Positions 28,981 through 40,940 are shown, counted from the stretch's first letter. The stretch: DNA of 64,000 nucleotides from Piezodorus guildinii (GCA_023052935.1 CM041297.1:106259563-106323562), one strand, 5' to 3'. Program-made: numbers and translations. The notes: a model not told the origin generated them from the sequence alone.

Positions 28981-30639
28981 AAAAACGTAATATATCACAT
29001 TCGCTATATGTACAGAAAGGCATTTGAGACTAAAAAAAAAATTATAATAAACTTCTGTTCGCTTATTGCAGAAGCAAATGGCAAATTTCTTTGCTGTAAA
29101 AATATTAAATAAATTTTTTTTTTTTGTCTCTTATTTTAATTTTTTCCTTTTATTAATTACGTACTTTTGGTATTAATTAAAATTAAAACAGCAAACTTTA
29201 TTTAACCGAATGTAGGATAGGAGAAAAGTGGAATTATAAGGAGAGTACTTTTTCTCCTTATCCCAATAATCCAAAGCTAGAATAGTGACTCCGCTTCGAC
29301 CAACTTAATCCTGGATCGATTCCAGCCGAAGAGTAAGTAGAAAAGGCTTAAGGAAAAAGTTGGCCAGCCTGAGAAAAAACGATAAAGGCCTGAATGGAAG
29401 CAATAACTATGTAAGGCTGGAGATATCGCTCAGCCATTGGGAACTTCAATTAAACCTCTGATTGTTAAAAAAGCTCCCTCCGGGTAAGTTCAATTATAAA
29501 TTAACCAATCAATCACATTATTATTAATTAATTAATTAATCTATAAATTATAGTTTATAATCCCCAATTTTAAAATTTAACCGTGTGAAGAAGGGATTAT
29601 TCTCCAGTTCTGTCCCATTTTTCTTTTCAGCAATGATTAACATCATACAAGTTTCGGTGGTGCAGAACTTGAAGTCCAAAACTACAACAGATAATGAGTG
29701 TAGTACATAAAAATTATATTCTATTTACAAAAAAAAAAAATTTTTTACAAATCTACTTTATGAATGTCCCATATATGTTTAAATAAGTATGTACATAAAC
29801 TACTTTTATTAATAATTATTACTATTATTATGTTGTTTCCGAAAATTAATTTATATTACGAATACATTTTTTAACTATATGTTGTCATGAAAACAATTTT
29901 TTTAAATTTTATTTACACTATTTTGTCAACAGCAAAAATAATTTCCGATCTCTAAAGGTACTTTATTTCTCTTGAATCATACTAATTCTTTCTCTCCATC
30001 ATTTATAGAACCGTATCTATGGGCGTTTTAAAACAAAACTAAAGCGTCCGTAAATTATCAAATAGAGGAATGCAACTCAAAGTGAAAATAAAGCATTTAA
30101 TAATTTTATTTTGATTTCCACAAAAAAAACAAAAAAAAAACATAAATAATAATAATAAAAAAAGCTTTATTTCTGTTAATAATTTGGAGACATAACATAG
30201 CTGGTTTTGAAAATTTGTCGAATTATTTTAATATTCAACAATAAAAAATAGTAAAATAAGAAAACAAACAAAACGAAACATCAGTAAGCTGTAATGTGTG
30301 ATTAAAGTATGTCCAATTGCGTTTATGAAGGATCTAAACTAAGTTTTATATTTTTTTAAATATTTATTACTAGTGTATCCTTACAAATCTAAGTACTTCT
30401 TGTAGCTTTTACATTCTGTACTGTTCTGTTATTAAACTTAATGAAGAATTATTCATCAATTTTGAGGTTGATATGGATAAAAATAAAGCATCAATATTAT
30501 GATGGAAGAATTATTGAAGACTTTGGTGAGCGTTTAATCATTAAAAGAAAAATCCAAAAAAGAAATTTTTAGATTTAATTATAGTGGTAGCTAATCCACA
30601 CTAAATTATTCTGGTATTACAAAAATATATTGATTAGAT
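28981..30639. other. Unassigned AT-rich sequence
   Basis: No gene or clear transposon is seen. Short A-, T- and TTAA-rich runs are present. Confidence 0.5.
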
Positions 30640-31560
30640 AAATAATTTTTTACTTTCACTTCCTATATATAGTAAGGGGAAGTATTGCGATCGTGAAAAT
30701 TTTCGAATTCCAGTTTTCAACGGAAATACACGTTTTAGGGTCCCCTGAGTCCAAATAACGAAGTTCCGCAAAAAGGTCTGTGTGTGTGTGTGTCTGTGTA
30801 TGTCTGTGTTGTGTGTGTGTGTGTGTGTGGTAACTCCCGGGCGGAAACGGTAAGTCCTATGAAACTGAAATTTCATATTTAACAAAACTTTTTTCATCAA
30901 AATGAGATTACCAGAAGAGGCACTTTATACCTTGCATTTTGCACCTTTTTTCGATTTTCTCGAAAACGGTTCCGACGATTTTGATTAAACTCGCTATATC
31001 GATGTAGAATTTAATGGGCTTTAATATAATGTAGGTTTAATTTGGAAAAAAATGGTCTGACAGGGCTTAAATACCGATATTTTAAATTTTCTTTCCCTAA
31101 AGTACCTTTAATTTTGTAGATTCAATAATAATAACTAGATTATCTTGTTAACGCTGATGAAAAACAGGTAAATATATAAATTGAATAAATACGATACCCA
31201 ACTAAAGGAGAAAACAGAAAAAATATATTTTTTAATGCAATTTTTTGTTTTTGAACATAAGAGCATTAATATACATATATGATATACCGTTGGAAAGCTA
31301 AAGATTTTAGAAAAAATATCATCTCATACACAAGATTTTTGAAGTTAATGGAGAGTGATGAAAAGAAGATAAAACTAACTGATTATTTAAGATAATAATA
31401 TAATAGATTTTTTAATAAAACACATGTAACTATAGAAATTCAATTTGATTAAATCCTTAATAGTTTCACGAATTTTTATCTCTAACTGTATTTGAAAATT
31501 CTTTCATTGATTTTTAAAATGGAGGTAAGTGAAAGTCGTGTGTTGCCCGCACCAGATTTT
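30640..31560 (+). repeat. Dispersed repeat R1, near-complete copy
   Basis: This is the reference copy. It starts near ACTTTCACTTCC (30652-30663) and the TATATATAG block, has a (TG)n tract at 30779-30829, and ends near GGTAAGTGAAAGT (31524-31536) and GTTGCCCGCACCAGA. The two ends share the inverted ACTTTCACTT. No protein is encoded. Related copies are at 3570, 38290, 46120, 50030, 52370 and 62440. It may be a non-autonomous DNA element, but no family was recognised. Confidence 0.7.
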
Positions 31561-31689
31561 TTTATTTAGAGTATTTCTCGCATCTTCAAGCATATTTAAC
31601 AATAAGACATATTGTTAAAATATTGGATTGTAAAATATGTTTGTGTTGTTAAAAATAGTGTTTTGTTTTTTTGTTTTTTTTTATATTTC

Positions 31690-32193
31690 AATAAAAACTT
31701 CAGAGTCTTGTAAATAGTTTTAATCAATGATATATGATCCATTTTGATGTATTAAATGTGGCCATCTTTCAGATATTTTTTTTTTTTTTTTTTTGTCATC
31801 AACAGTTGAAGGACGACCCGAGCGCTTTGTGTCTTCCATGTCAAAATTTCCGCCTCTGAACCGAGCAAATCATTTAGGGACGGCACTTTCTTCTAAGGCA
31901 TCATCACCATACACAATGCAAATTTGATTAACCGTCTTTGCAGCGGATTTTCCTTTTCGTAATAAAAAATCATTGAATGACGAAAATTAATTATTTTCTC
32001 CTCCATTTTGAACAAGAAAAACACCACTTAATAATAAAGAATCTCGGTTGAAACTAATGCATAAAACTCCCTTAACTAATCCTTTCTTAGAATATGTAAA
32101 CATTAATGACCAAGTTAACATGATTTTATAAACACAGAGGAGATTAAATTAAAATATTTAAAAACGCTACGAACTTGGCAATACAACCCAATA
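31690..32193 (-). pseudogene. Mariner-like transposon remnant A (5' half)
   Basis: The outer inverted terminus is at 32161-32193 (sense TATTGGGTTGTATTGCC...). A transposase N-terminus starts at the ATG 32006-32004 (MEEKIINFRHSMIFYYEK). In shifted frames it reads VYGDDALEES and then FARFRGGNFDMEDTKRSGRP, the mariner helix-turn-helix and RSGRP hook. It stops at a T-run near 31780, followed by a short piece of the 3' region. The catalytic DDD domain is absent and the frame is broken. Confidence 0.8.
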
Positions 32194-32366
32194 CATTGAC
32201 AAAAAGACCTCCATACTTTCATAAACATAACCTGTATTTATTAGGAGTTTTATAAGAGATACTCAAATAGTAATCAAATTTTATAATACACGTATGTTTC
32301 GGCTTAATAATTTATTCTAGCTATTATAAAAAATTCTCATTTCGTGTCGCACCTACGAATATGATA

Positions 32367-32369
<3 letters not shown>

Positions 32370-32409
<40 letters not shown>
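32370..32409. repeat. (TA)n microsatellite
   Basis: About 20 TA units. Confidence 0.95.
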
Positions 32410-32411
<2 letters not shown>

Positions 32412-32609
32412 GAAGCCACGTGTCTTCTGAATCCTAATCTAAGTTTAAGCGTTATTTGAAGATTATTCATCCTTACAAAGCAAGAACAATTCTTGAAGTG
32501 AACGCTTATTGAAAGAGAACGAAACGATTATATTGAATGTTTTTAGGATCCCCCTCCCGAAAAAAAAAATATATTGTGCAGACTAACTTTTGAAAGGAAA
32601 AACAAAGTA

Positions 32610-33000
32610 CTCTTAAAGAATGATCCTGATAATCCTGACAAGTGATATCCATGAAAGCACTCGCAATAACCTCCCCCTCCCCCAGTTCCTTCCCTCGGCT
32701 GATACAACTCTTAAAAAGCTGCTTTGCCTTTTCACTAGCCAGTGCCTTGTCGATTTTTCTTATGGAAAAAAAAGGAAGAGGAGGGGGATAAAAGTAGAGA
32801 AGTGAAATTCTCCCTCACCCTCCACCGTTCCGGGCTAAATGAGGAACTCTGGTAATCCTAATCGAGGTGTTTAAAAAGTTGTGAGCTCGGATGCTGGTTC
32901 CTCGCTCTTCAGCTCCTCCACACTCCACAACTTCTGGGGTCTGTGTTCTCTATCGATCTCTTGTCAGGGAGATTCTTAACATCGATCAAGCTTACCCTTA
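32610..33000. other. GC-richer, C/T-rich stretch upstream of host gene
   Basis: It contains a CCTCCCCCTCCCCCAG tract and a CTCCTCCACACTCCACAAC segment, and stands out from the AT-rich surroundings. It lies 5.2-5.6 kb 5' of the first coding exon of the minus-strand host gene. It could contain the missing promoter or 5' noncoding exon, but no splice donor or core promoter could be assigned. The 61-codon frame is not called. Confidence 0.3.
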
Positions 33001-33430
33001 ATAACGTTATTCTTCTCTGTCTTACATAACAAAGTTTTTTTGTTTTTTCAAAATTATTTATTGATATTTACAACTGTATTGTACAACACACCTAGTAAAT
33101 AGGCTAAAAGAAAATAGACATGACAAGACATGTAGAGAAGCTACCCAGCAGCAGCACTCTACAAAAACTAAACAACAAAAAAACATCAATTGAAATATTT
33201 AATTTTAAATATCTTTATAATTTACTTGTTGTATTCTATTATATAGTTGTAAATTCCAATAAATGAATATAAAAAAAGATATCGTTATACAGTTCTCTAG
33301 TTAAATAGTTATCTTTTATAATAAAATAATTATATCTTATATCTTATAAAATAGTTGACCGTGTGTTAAATATGAAGGATGAGATGATTCGGGTGGTGAT
33401 AAAAATTTAGAAAATTGTAAAAACTTTTTA

Positions 33431-33465
33431 TCAGTTTCGATCCAATTTGCGGATCTACATCAGGG
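33431..33465 (-). other. Hammerhead-like motif in R3 unit 1
   Basis: Minus strand: CCCTGATGTA, perfect 5-bp stem GATCC/GGATC with loop GCAAATT, then GAAACTG. The usual A before stem II is T, with one extra base, so catalysis is doubtful. Confidence 0.45.
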
Positions 33466-33870
33466 CTTCCGGACAGGCGTCAAGAAGTAACTGCCAGGCA
33501 GACCAGGCCGCAACATGGGTCGAAACGTTAAAGAATAAATAGTTGTTCACTATTTTCCAATTGTTTATGACCTCAACCTAATCCATCTCATTCTTAATAT
33601 TAAATATCTATTGACTGTTTGATTCAGTAGTAATATAATAAGACGATCTATAAAAATAAATTAATGAGAAATATCAATGTGGCATCTAATTATTATGAAG
33701 AATAAGTAGTTCATCGTGTGCTGAATATGAAGGTTGATATGATTCGAGTTGTAGTAAAAATAAATATTAGAAAATAGTGAACAACTTTTTCTTATCCAAT
33801 ATTTATTTGTTATCCATTCCTCATTTAATATCCTCAAAGGTCAAATAAACTCCATCATTATTTATCATCT

Positions 33871-33905
33871 AACGTTTCGATCCACGTTGCTGGTCTTCAT
33901 CAAGG
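33871..33905 (-). other. Hammerhead-like motif in R3 unit 2
   Basis: Minus strand: CCTTGATGAAGACC, loop, GGATCGAAACGTT. It has the same layout as unit 1 with a weaker stem II. Confidence 0.4.
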
Positions 33906-35165
33906 CTTCCGAACAGGCGTCAAGAAGTAACTGCCAGGCAGACCAGGCCGCAACATCGGTCGAAACGTTAAAGAATAAATAGTTTTTCAATATTTCATAT
34001 TTTCTTATTACCTCCACCCAAACCATCCTATCCTTAATATTAAATATCTATCGACTGTTTGATTCAGGGGAAGTATAAGAAGACGATAGATGAAAGATAT
34101 AAATGAGAAATATTAAAATGCAGAAGAAAAATATAAAAATATAAATCACACATAATCGCCCAACACTCTGAAAAGGGCGGTATTCGTTAGAGCAGTGGTT
34201 TTCCACCAATTCAAATACTAGTGGCCCGCAGACGATGTCCGGAGGATCTGCGAGATGCTATTGGAAAATTGTATTAAATTACCTTAATAAAAAATCCTAA
34301 AAAGCCTTGGCTTGTATCAAAAATAACAAACGCATTGCAAAGACTCATTAAATTACACGCGGTAAATGATATGGACCTAATCTGGACCTAATAATTCTAA
34401 ATTCTAGTGATTCTCTGAGAATAATCTTTCCCGGATTTTGGTCTGTTCTTAAATCCTGAGTATTGCATATGCCATCTTGAGTTATCTTAAGTATTTAATT
34501 CAACTGCGGTCTCTTAATCGTTAATCCATTATACCAACGACAAAAGGTTTCTCTTTGTCGAATCAAGGCTCATTCCATACAATGATTCCGAATATGTCCT
34601 ATACTTTATAATTTAGAGAATATTGTAGCTATCGTATTGATGAGATGAAGGGGTTCGCGAAAACTTTTTGTTGGTTTGATGATTTAGAGTAAGCGTTTTT
34701 TGTTTTTTTTCGAGGGAATTTTAGATGAGTCATTTACCCTTACATCGCAAAGTAAAAAGATAAATTTGCCCAAATTTTGACTGAACTTTACCCCCGTTTG
34801 TACGCTATTGTTCAGCTTGGAAAACAAACACACTTACAGAATTTCAGCTTATTCGTTTGAAGGATGTAATAGTTCGGGTGGCGGTAAAAAAAAAAAAAAA
34901 AATTAGAAAATTGTGAAAAACTATTTAATTTGTAACGTTTTGACCCATGTTGCGGGTCTTTGCGGAGAGAAACTCTGATGAGAAGTAGAAAAGCCGAATG
35001 AAAGTCATTCAATGGCAGGTCATTCGCGGAGAAGCCCTGATAAATACCCAAAACGTGGACCAAAACGTTGGATAATAATAGTTTGTAACTATTTTCTAAT
35101 ATTTTTTTACCACGACTCTAATAACCTCATCCTTCATATTTAACACACAGTCTACTATTTAATCT

Positions 35166-36054
35166 TTATAATAATCAAATGCCTTAAGAATCAGTATGAT
35201 ATGTATTTTATGAATCTGATAATGCCATTCAAAAACTCGCGTTATTTTTAAAGCCTTGTCGGTTTCCAGATATTAAAAACATTCCTTAAGTTTCCATCTT
35301 GAATTCTTCCTTATCCTCAATTACTTGACTTCACTCCAAATCATTTCAGATTTAATTATAAATTAAACAATAAGCTCGAGGTTGGGAATTGTTGATAACA
35401 TTAGGAGAGGTTAGTGGTGTCCTTCTGTATGACAGCCTTTGTGGGCGGATACAGATGGAATAGGATAGCAGAAGCGGGGGACCTTTGAACTGATCGCTTA
35501 TTAATATAGTGTCAGCCTTGATGCTCCATTTAATAATTTATATGACAAACAAATGGCCAGGCGATAGTGCTTTGTACCGTCTCTTGTCGGAGATTCATGT
35601 TTCACCAAAGCAGTATTTGACACGTCAATCTAGTTTCCGACCTTTTCTCTAGATGCGGGCGTTGTCTAAGTAATAGTTCTGTTGTTGATATCCCATGTTA
35701 AAAAATTACATTTACCATTAAAACAAAAGAAAAACCATAAAAAATCCTCATGGTATATGTATGAAAAAAAAATTTTCTGGGCTAATATCAAGTTATTTTT
35801 ATAGCTATTTCATACAAAACAAATTTCTATAATAATTATAGGCAAAGCGAACCCAAAGGTTCTGAGCCGATACTAAAAATTGTTGCCTGCACGAATTTGT
35901 CTAATGATCACCATCCAAGCCCCTGAGATTAGACTCCCACCGACGCACAATAGTTCCACACGTACTTTTTCGGGACAAGACTCTGCACTGGTCATTCTCT
36001 TTAAAATATATCAACCATTTTAACGTAATTTTGTTGTATATTGTATTGTGGTTC
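35166..36054. other. Unassigned sequence
   Basis: No gene is seen. Part of 35400-35690 is less AT-rich than the surroundings but has no open frame or repeat similarity. Confidence 0.4.
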
Positions 36055-36338
36055 TTCTCTGGTCTACTGTGCTCCGGATCCTGGGTTCGAATCCCAGTTA
36101 TGACAGAATATTATTTATTCTGTTATTTCAGCCGGGCGGGCGACCCTAGGGTATGGAGACCTTCCTGGGGCAGACCTAGTCTGTATAAAGTGGGTACTCG
36201 AAAATGAGGGAAATACCTGGCGAATGAGGGTGATCCCGGCCGAATCACCTCATCGCACGGCCGTTGGCTAAAAACAGTACGAATTTCTCTATGTACTGAG
36301 CGAAAAACCCTTCATGGGTTGTAGAGGTACAGGCTAGT
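36055..36338 (+). mobile_element. SINE1 copy, 5'-truncated
   Basis: It begins inside the tRNA-like head (TCTACTGTGCTCCGGATCC), keeps the B-box-like GGGTTCGAATCCCAG, and follows the SINE1 body to GTAGAGGTACAGGC. It lacks the T-tail. Divergence from the copy at 11309 is moderate. Confidence 0.85.
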
Positions 36339-36999
36339 TATTGTGTTTGCTAGCAGAATTTCTCTTTCATTATTTTTTAAATAGATTCTATATAATCTGA
36401 AAAGTTAGTTTATCATTTGAATTGTATACATTACAATGAGTATATTTGATATATAAAATTTAAGGAAAATAAACAACAAAAACACTTAACGAAAACACAT
36501 GTATAATTGTATCTAGCTTCGGGGCAGTACTTCATTATGGTTTATTATTTGGAAAAATTAAGTTGGACGACAAAGTAATTTTTTTGAGCTGGAGATAGGG
36601 AGACCCTTCTAGTCCCATCCTGCTTCTGTTAAACAGGTGAAATCTCTCCGAACAAAATATGGTCAAATCTGAAATCCAACTAAAATGAAAGCTTCAGTCA
36701 TAGGATGATATCACAGTTTTAACTTATACATTGTGTCCACAATGATACTTATGCTCGTAATTAAAAAATTTCGAATGTCAAACTGTTTCGTGTAAGTAAT
36801 AAAACGTATCACTAAAGCGACTTTAGTAGCGATGACACATCACGGCATCTTGAGTTTTTTCGCAGACTATTATTGAAATAAAACTGAAAATAAAAATCTC
36901 TTCCGAGTTTGTTATATCGTTATTTTAACTATAATGTTTAGCTTATTCTGGTACAATGCATGCATGCCGTTAATCCTATTTGTTAATCCTCTATCTCGG
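36339..36999. other. Unassigned AT-rich sequence
   Basis: Nothing recognised. Confidence 0.5.
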
Positions 37000-37285
37000 G
37001 CGGGGTCACCTGTAGCATAGCGGCCAGCATAACAGCCTTCTATGCCCAAGGCCACGAGTTCAAACCCACAGGTGGCTCTAGAGTTTTTTAATGGGATTAA
37101 AAAATCCTTAGTTATGCCTTCTTTCAGAGGGGACGTAAAAAAGAGGTCCTGAGTCTTAGCGATGTCAGCTATTCATTAAAAATCTCTATCCTAAGTAAGC
37201 CTTGATAGGAAAACTTTAGGGCTCCCACTACATCATCCTCCGATAAGCCAAGGTTGCATAAAGTGACTTAAAAGAATAAAAGAAA
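37000..37285 (+). mobile_element. SINE2 copy
   Basis: The tRNA-related head GTCACCTGTAGCATAGCGG has an A-box-like segment, and GGCCACGAGTTCAAACCC serves as a B-box. The body includes TCCTTAGTTATGCC, then AATCTCTATCCTAAGTAAGC, and it ends near AGTGACTTAAAAGAATAAAA. A second copy is at 60395-60585, and 3' pieces are at 10458-10531 and 63290-63325. Confidence 0.75.
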
Positions 37286-38289
37286 AAATAATTAACTGTC
37301 TTTTTAGATGTATCCTTCATCTCTCCGATAATTTTAGGCCTGACCCATCAAAAAAGTTGATAAAAAGATCATGATTAATCTAATTCAAATTTAAATGTTG
37401 ACATAATAAGATGATGGCTGGAAATATTTTCATACAATAAAACTATAGAAAAATAACTTTATGTAAAAAACAAGTAGAGAAAGACAAAAAAATTAATACT
37501 TCCTAAAAATCCTATGCTTCTATAAAACACTCAAAATAAAAAATATTTAGTATTTCAAATGGTGATATAATAAATATTTTTAAAATACTTCTTCGTACAA
37601 ATATACACTTTAACGTAATTCCATTAGCTCGACTCACCTGATGCCTGTTTTCCACTTAGATCGAGGTAGACACTAAACATCCAAGCCACCCCCCAAGATA
37701 TATATAGTGGCCAGAGTTACCTGAACAAGGGCAAAAACTAGGGGTTGAAATGTGCCACTCCGTCTGGTATGTTGGGGCTAGGTAGAATTCCGAAACCCCG
37801 TTCACTTACGTAGTCGAGCAGATGATAAAATATACAAAGGATAAACTTTTCCGTAGCCTAGGGTATTCCCAACTTTTCCTCTGAATTCCCCTTTTCCTGA
37901 ATCAATCCCCTTTTTTTTTTTTTTTTTTATTTTTTTTTTTTTTAAACATTCAAAATTAACAGACCGAATAAGTAGAACGAGTAATTCTGCGATTCATTAT
38001 TTCAACTTAAAAAAAAAAAAAGTATAAAACTGGTTCGAAGTGAAATTTTAAATTTACATTGTATATTTGTAAATTCTTTATACTCGTTGGAAAATCATAA
38101 AGACAATAGTAACAAAAAAATCGTATTATTCTCAAACTAGGAGTTTAGGCCGTAATTTATTTTCTCATGGTAGTGGAAAAAAAACAACAAAAAAACATGT
38201 GCTCAGTAAGTAGACCTGTTTTCTTTTTTATTTTATTGGATTATAAAAATAGTTTCATAACCATGTTCACTTGTTCAATAATGTATACA
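37286..38289. other. Unassigned sequence
   Basis: No gene is seen. T-runs lie at 37911-37943. 37640-37870 is GC-richer and includes a weak hammerhead-family-like block (CCTGAACAAGGGC, then GGGGTTGAAATG). Confidence 0.4.
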
Positions 38290-39205
38290 TATTCCAAAAA
38301 ATCTGGTGCGGGCAACACACGACATTTACTTACCTCCATTTTTAAAATCAATGAAAGAATTTTCAAATATAGTTAGAGATAAAAATACGTGAAACTATTA
38401 AAGAATTAGTTAAATTGAATTTATATAGAAACATATGTTTTATTAAAAAATCTATTATATTATTATCTAAAATAATCAGTAAAATAATTAGTTTTATCTA
38501 CGTTTCATCACTCTCTATGAACTTTTAAAAGCTTGAGTATAAGATAATATTTTTTCTAAAATCCATAGCTTTTCAACGGTATATCATACATGTATATTAC
38601 TGCTCTTATGTTCAAAAACGAAAAATTGCATTAAAATTTTTTTTTTCAGTTTTCTCCTTTATTTGTTTTTTTAAATTCGCCCAACATTCATATTTACCTG
38701 TTTTTCATCAGTGGTAACAAGATAATATAGTTATTTTTATAGCATCAACAAAATTAAAGGTATTTTAGAGGAAGAAAATTAAAAATATCGGCATTTAAGC
38801 CCTGTCAGAACATTTTAAGCATAATGAAACCTACATGATATTAAAGCCCATTAAATTTTACATCGATATAGCGAGTTTAATCAAAATCGTCGAGAAAATC
38901 GAAAAAAGGTGCAAAATGCATGGTATAAAGTGGCTCTTCTGGTAAGCTCATTTTGATGAAAAACGTTTTGTAACGTCTCGGGCGTATATTTGTCTTAAAT
39001 ATGAAATTTCAGTTTCATAGGACTTACCGTTTCCGTCCGGGAGTTACCACACACACACACCCACAGACCTTTTTGCGGGACTTGGTTATTTGGACTCAGA
39101 TGACCCTAAAATGTGTATTTCCGTTGAATCTGGAATTCAAAAATTTTCACGATCCCAATACTTTCCCTTACTATATATAGTAAATGAAGTAAAAAGGATT
39201 AGTTA
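38290..39205 (-). repeat. Dispersed repeat R1, near-complete copy
   Basis: Reverse-oriented relative of 30640-31560. It begins AAATCTGGTGCGGGCAACAC and ends at the ACTATATATAGTAAATGAAG block. The (CA)n tract at 39048-39062 corresponds to the (TG)n of the reference copy. Confidence 0.75.
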
Positions 39206-39616
39206 ATGTGTTTTTCTGCATCAGTTTTAACCGAGATTCCTTATCTTTAAGTGGTATTAATTTGCTTTCACAAAATAGAAGTGAAAAAAATTCTTTTTCG
39301 TTATTTATTGATTTTCATTTCCGATCTCACATCTGCTGCACAGACGGCTAACCTAAATTTGCAGTGAATGTGTATGCCGATGACGCCTTAAAAGAAAGCA
39401 CTCTCCATAAGTGGTTTGCTCGGTTCAGACCGGAAAATTTAACTTGGAAAACGATATCGGGTTTTCCCAAATTCAAGCATTGGTCGCAGAAAACCCTTAC
39501 TCAACGACACGGGATATTGCATGCAGAAACGCTTAACATAAAATATTTACAATAATCTGAAGTTTTTATTGAAATTACTAAGAAACGCTACCATCTTATT
39601 ATACAACCCAATATAT
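39206..39616 (+). pseudogene. Mariner-like transposon remnant B
   Basis: The frame 39364-39555 includes YADDALKESTLHKWFARFRP, matching the helix-turn-helix region of remnant A. An internal deletion joins this to the 3' end: CTGAAGTTTTTATTGAAAT, then the inverted terminus GAAACGCTACCATC...CCCAATA at 39581-39616. The left terminus and the DDD domain are missing. It abuts R1 directly. Confidence 0.78.
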
Positions 39617-39829
39617 TGTCGCTAAACCCTTATCCCATTTTTTTAAAAAACCGTATATATATTTTTATAAATATATAATTTTAAACTAACGACCATGATG
39701 AACCGTAATCCTACTTATGCTCAACCTAATTAAAAATGAGTTTGTTTTCAATAACAAAATTAAAAAATAAATAAATAATAATATCTCTATGGCAGGAAAA
39801 AACGCTGGAAATTATTACACAATGGTTTA

Positions 39830-40770
39830 TTATTTCCAAAATAACTATATTAAGGTACAACTGTTTATATAGCTGCTAACCATTTCGATTTTTCTCTATC
39901 TTCAAAAATAACTGACCTAAGGGTAAAATTTAATTTTATTTATTTTTCTTTCCCTTTTATGTAATTGCCTTCTTTTTTTTTTTGGTTAAAAAATACTTAT
40001 ACATTTTTTCTTTACCTTCGAAATAACGAGTTACAAGTGTTTATGATTTCTTTTTTTTTTATCGCGCATTTACTGATTCTAAAACTCTAAATGTTTTTCT
40101 CTGTCTTAAAAAATATACTGTGTTATTTATGTGTAAAATTTTAATTTAGTTTTCTTTTCTTTTTTTCTCTTTTTTATGATTATTCGCGGTATTTTGGTTA
40201 AATACACTAATAATTTTTTTCTCTATCTTCAAAAATATACTGAGTTATTTATGTGTAAAATTTTAATTTAGTTTTCTTTTCTTTTTTTCTCTTTTTTATG
40301 ATTATTCGCGGTATTTTGGTTAAATACACTAATAATTTTTTTCTCTATCTTCAACAATATACTGAGTTATTTATGTGTAAAATTTTAACTCAGTTTTCTT
40401 TTCTTTTTTTCTCTTTTTTATGATTATTCGCGGTGTTTTGGTTAAATACACTAATTTTTTTTTTCTCTATCTTCAAAAATATACTGAGTTATTAATGTGT
40501 AAAATTTTAATTTAGTTTTCTTTTCTTTTTTCTCTTTTTTATGATTATTCGCGGTATTTTGGTTAAATACACTAATAATTTTTTTCTCTATCTTCAAAAA
40601 TAACTGAGTTATTGAATTAAATCACTTTTAATCGGCCGCCATTTACAAAAAAAAAACCAGCTGATATCTGCAACTAGTTGTTAGGATTATCGTTGCATGC
40701 CCTAATATTAGTATAGACAAAAAAATTGATCCAGTAGTTTCGGAAATATGCGGCGCACAGTGGACAATAT
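39830..40770 (+). repeat. Dispersed repeat R2
   Basis: This segment contains the tandem array listed below, followed by a unique block (CACTTTTAATCGGCCGCC, CAGCTGATATCTGCAACTAG, TTCGGAAATATGCGGC). Its reverse complement, diverged, is found at 61650-61800. No coding capacity. Confidence 0.65.
40109..40605 (+). repeat. Tandem array, ~122-base unit, about 4 copies
   Basis: The block AATATACTG(A/T)GTTATT recurs at 40112, 40234, 40356 and 40478, a spacing of ~122 bases. Each unit continues with GTTTTCTTTTC, ATGATTATTCGCGGT and TTAAATACACTAAT. Units differ by only a few bases. Older, more diverged units extend left to about 39890. It is not a CRISPR array: whole units repeat, with no unique spacers. 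Confidence 0.9.
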
Positions 40771-40940
40771 GATCGATTTAGGTGGGTAAAAACTTGTCCC
40801 TACATTTTACGTTTAAAGTCCCAGAATACGGGAAAAATAATACCAAAAATCTAATTATGGCTAGGAGTTGCTGAAACCTGCAATAGATGTATTTTATATC
40901 ATTTAGGAAACTCTTCGAATTATAGATTGATTCGGTTATA

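Larger units (their letters stand above)
33355..35165. repeat. Repeat R3: inverted units with hammerhead-like motifs
   Basis: Three units (about 33355-33615, 33712-34040, 34850-35165). Each starts with a block like AAATATGAAGGATGAGATGA and ends with its approximate reverse complement (CATCCTTCATATTTAACACA in the third). In units 1 and 2 the centre shares TTCCGGACAGGCGTCAAGAA (one base differs in unit 2) and is flanked by a GGTCGAAACGTT motif on each strand. Only partial similarity is left in the third. No coding capacity. Confidence 0.7.

Noticed and set aside
30634..30900. 88-codon ORF with His/Thr repeats
   Set aside because: Product of the (TG)n tract inside repeat R1; other R1 copies do not keep the frame.
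35400..35690. Possible regulatory block with a CCTTTGAAC TCF-like site
   Set aside because: A single short motif in unannotated DNA is not evidence without conservation or chromatin data.
30640..39616. One large inverted duplication containing R1 plus mariner on both arms
   Set aside because: The order differs. After reorienting, mariner lies upstream of R1 on one arm and downstream on the other, so the insertions are independent.
40109..40605. CRISPR-like regular spacing
   Set aside because: Whole ~122-base units repeat without unique spacers, in a eukaryotic context.
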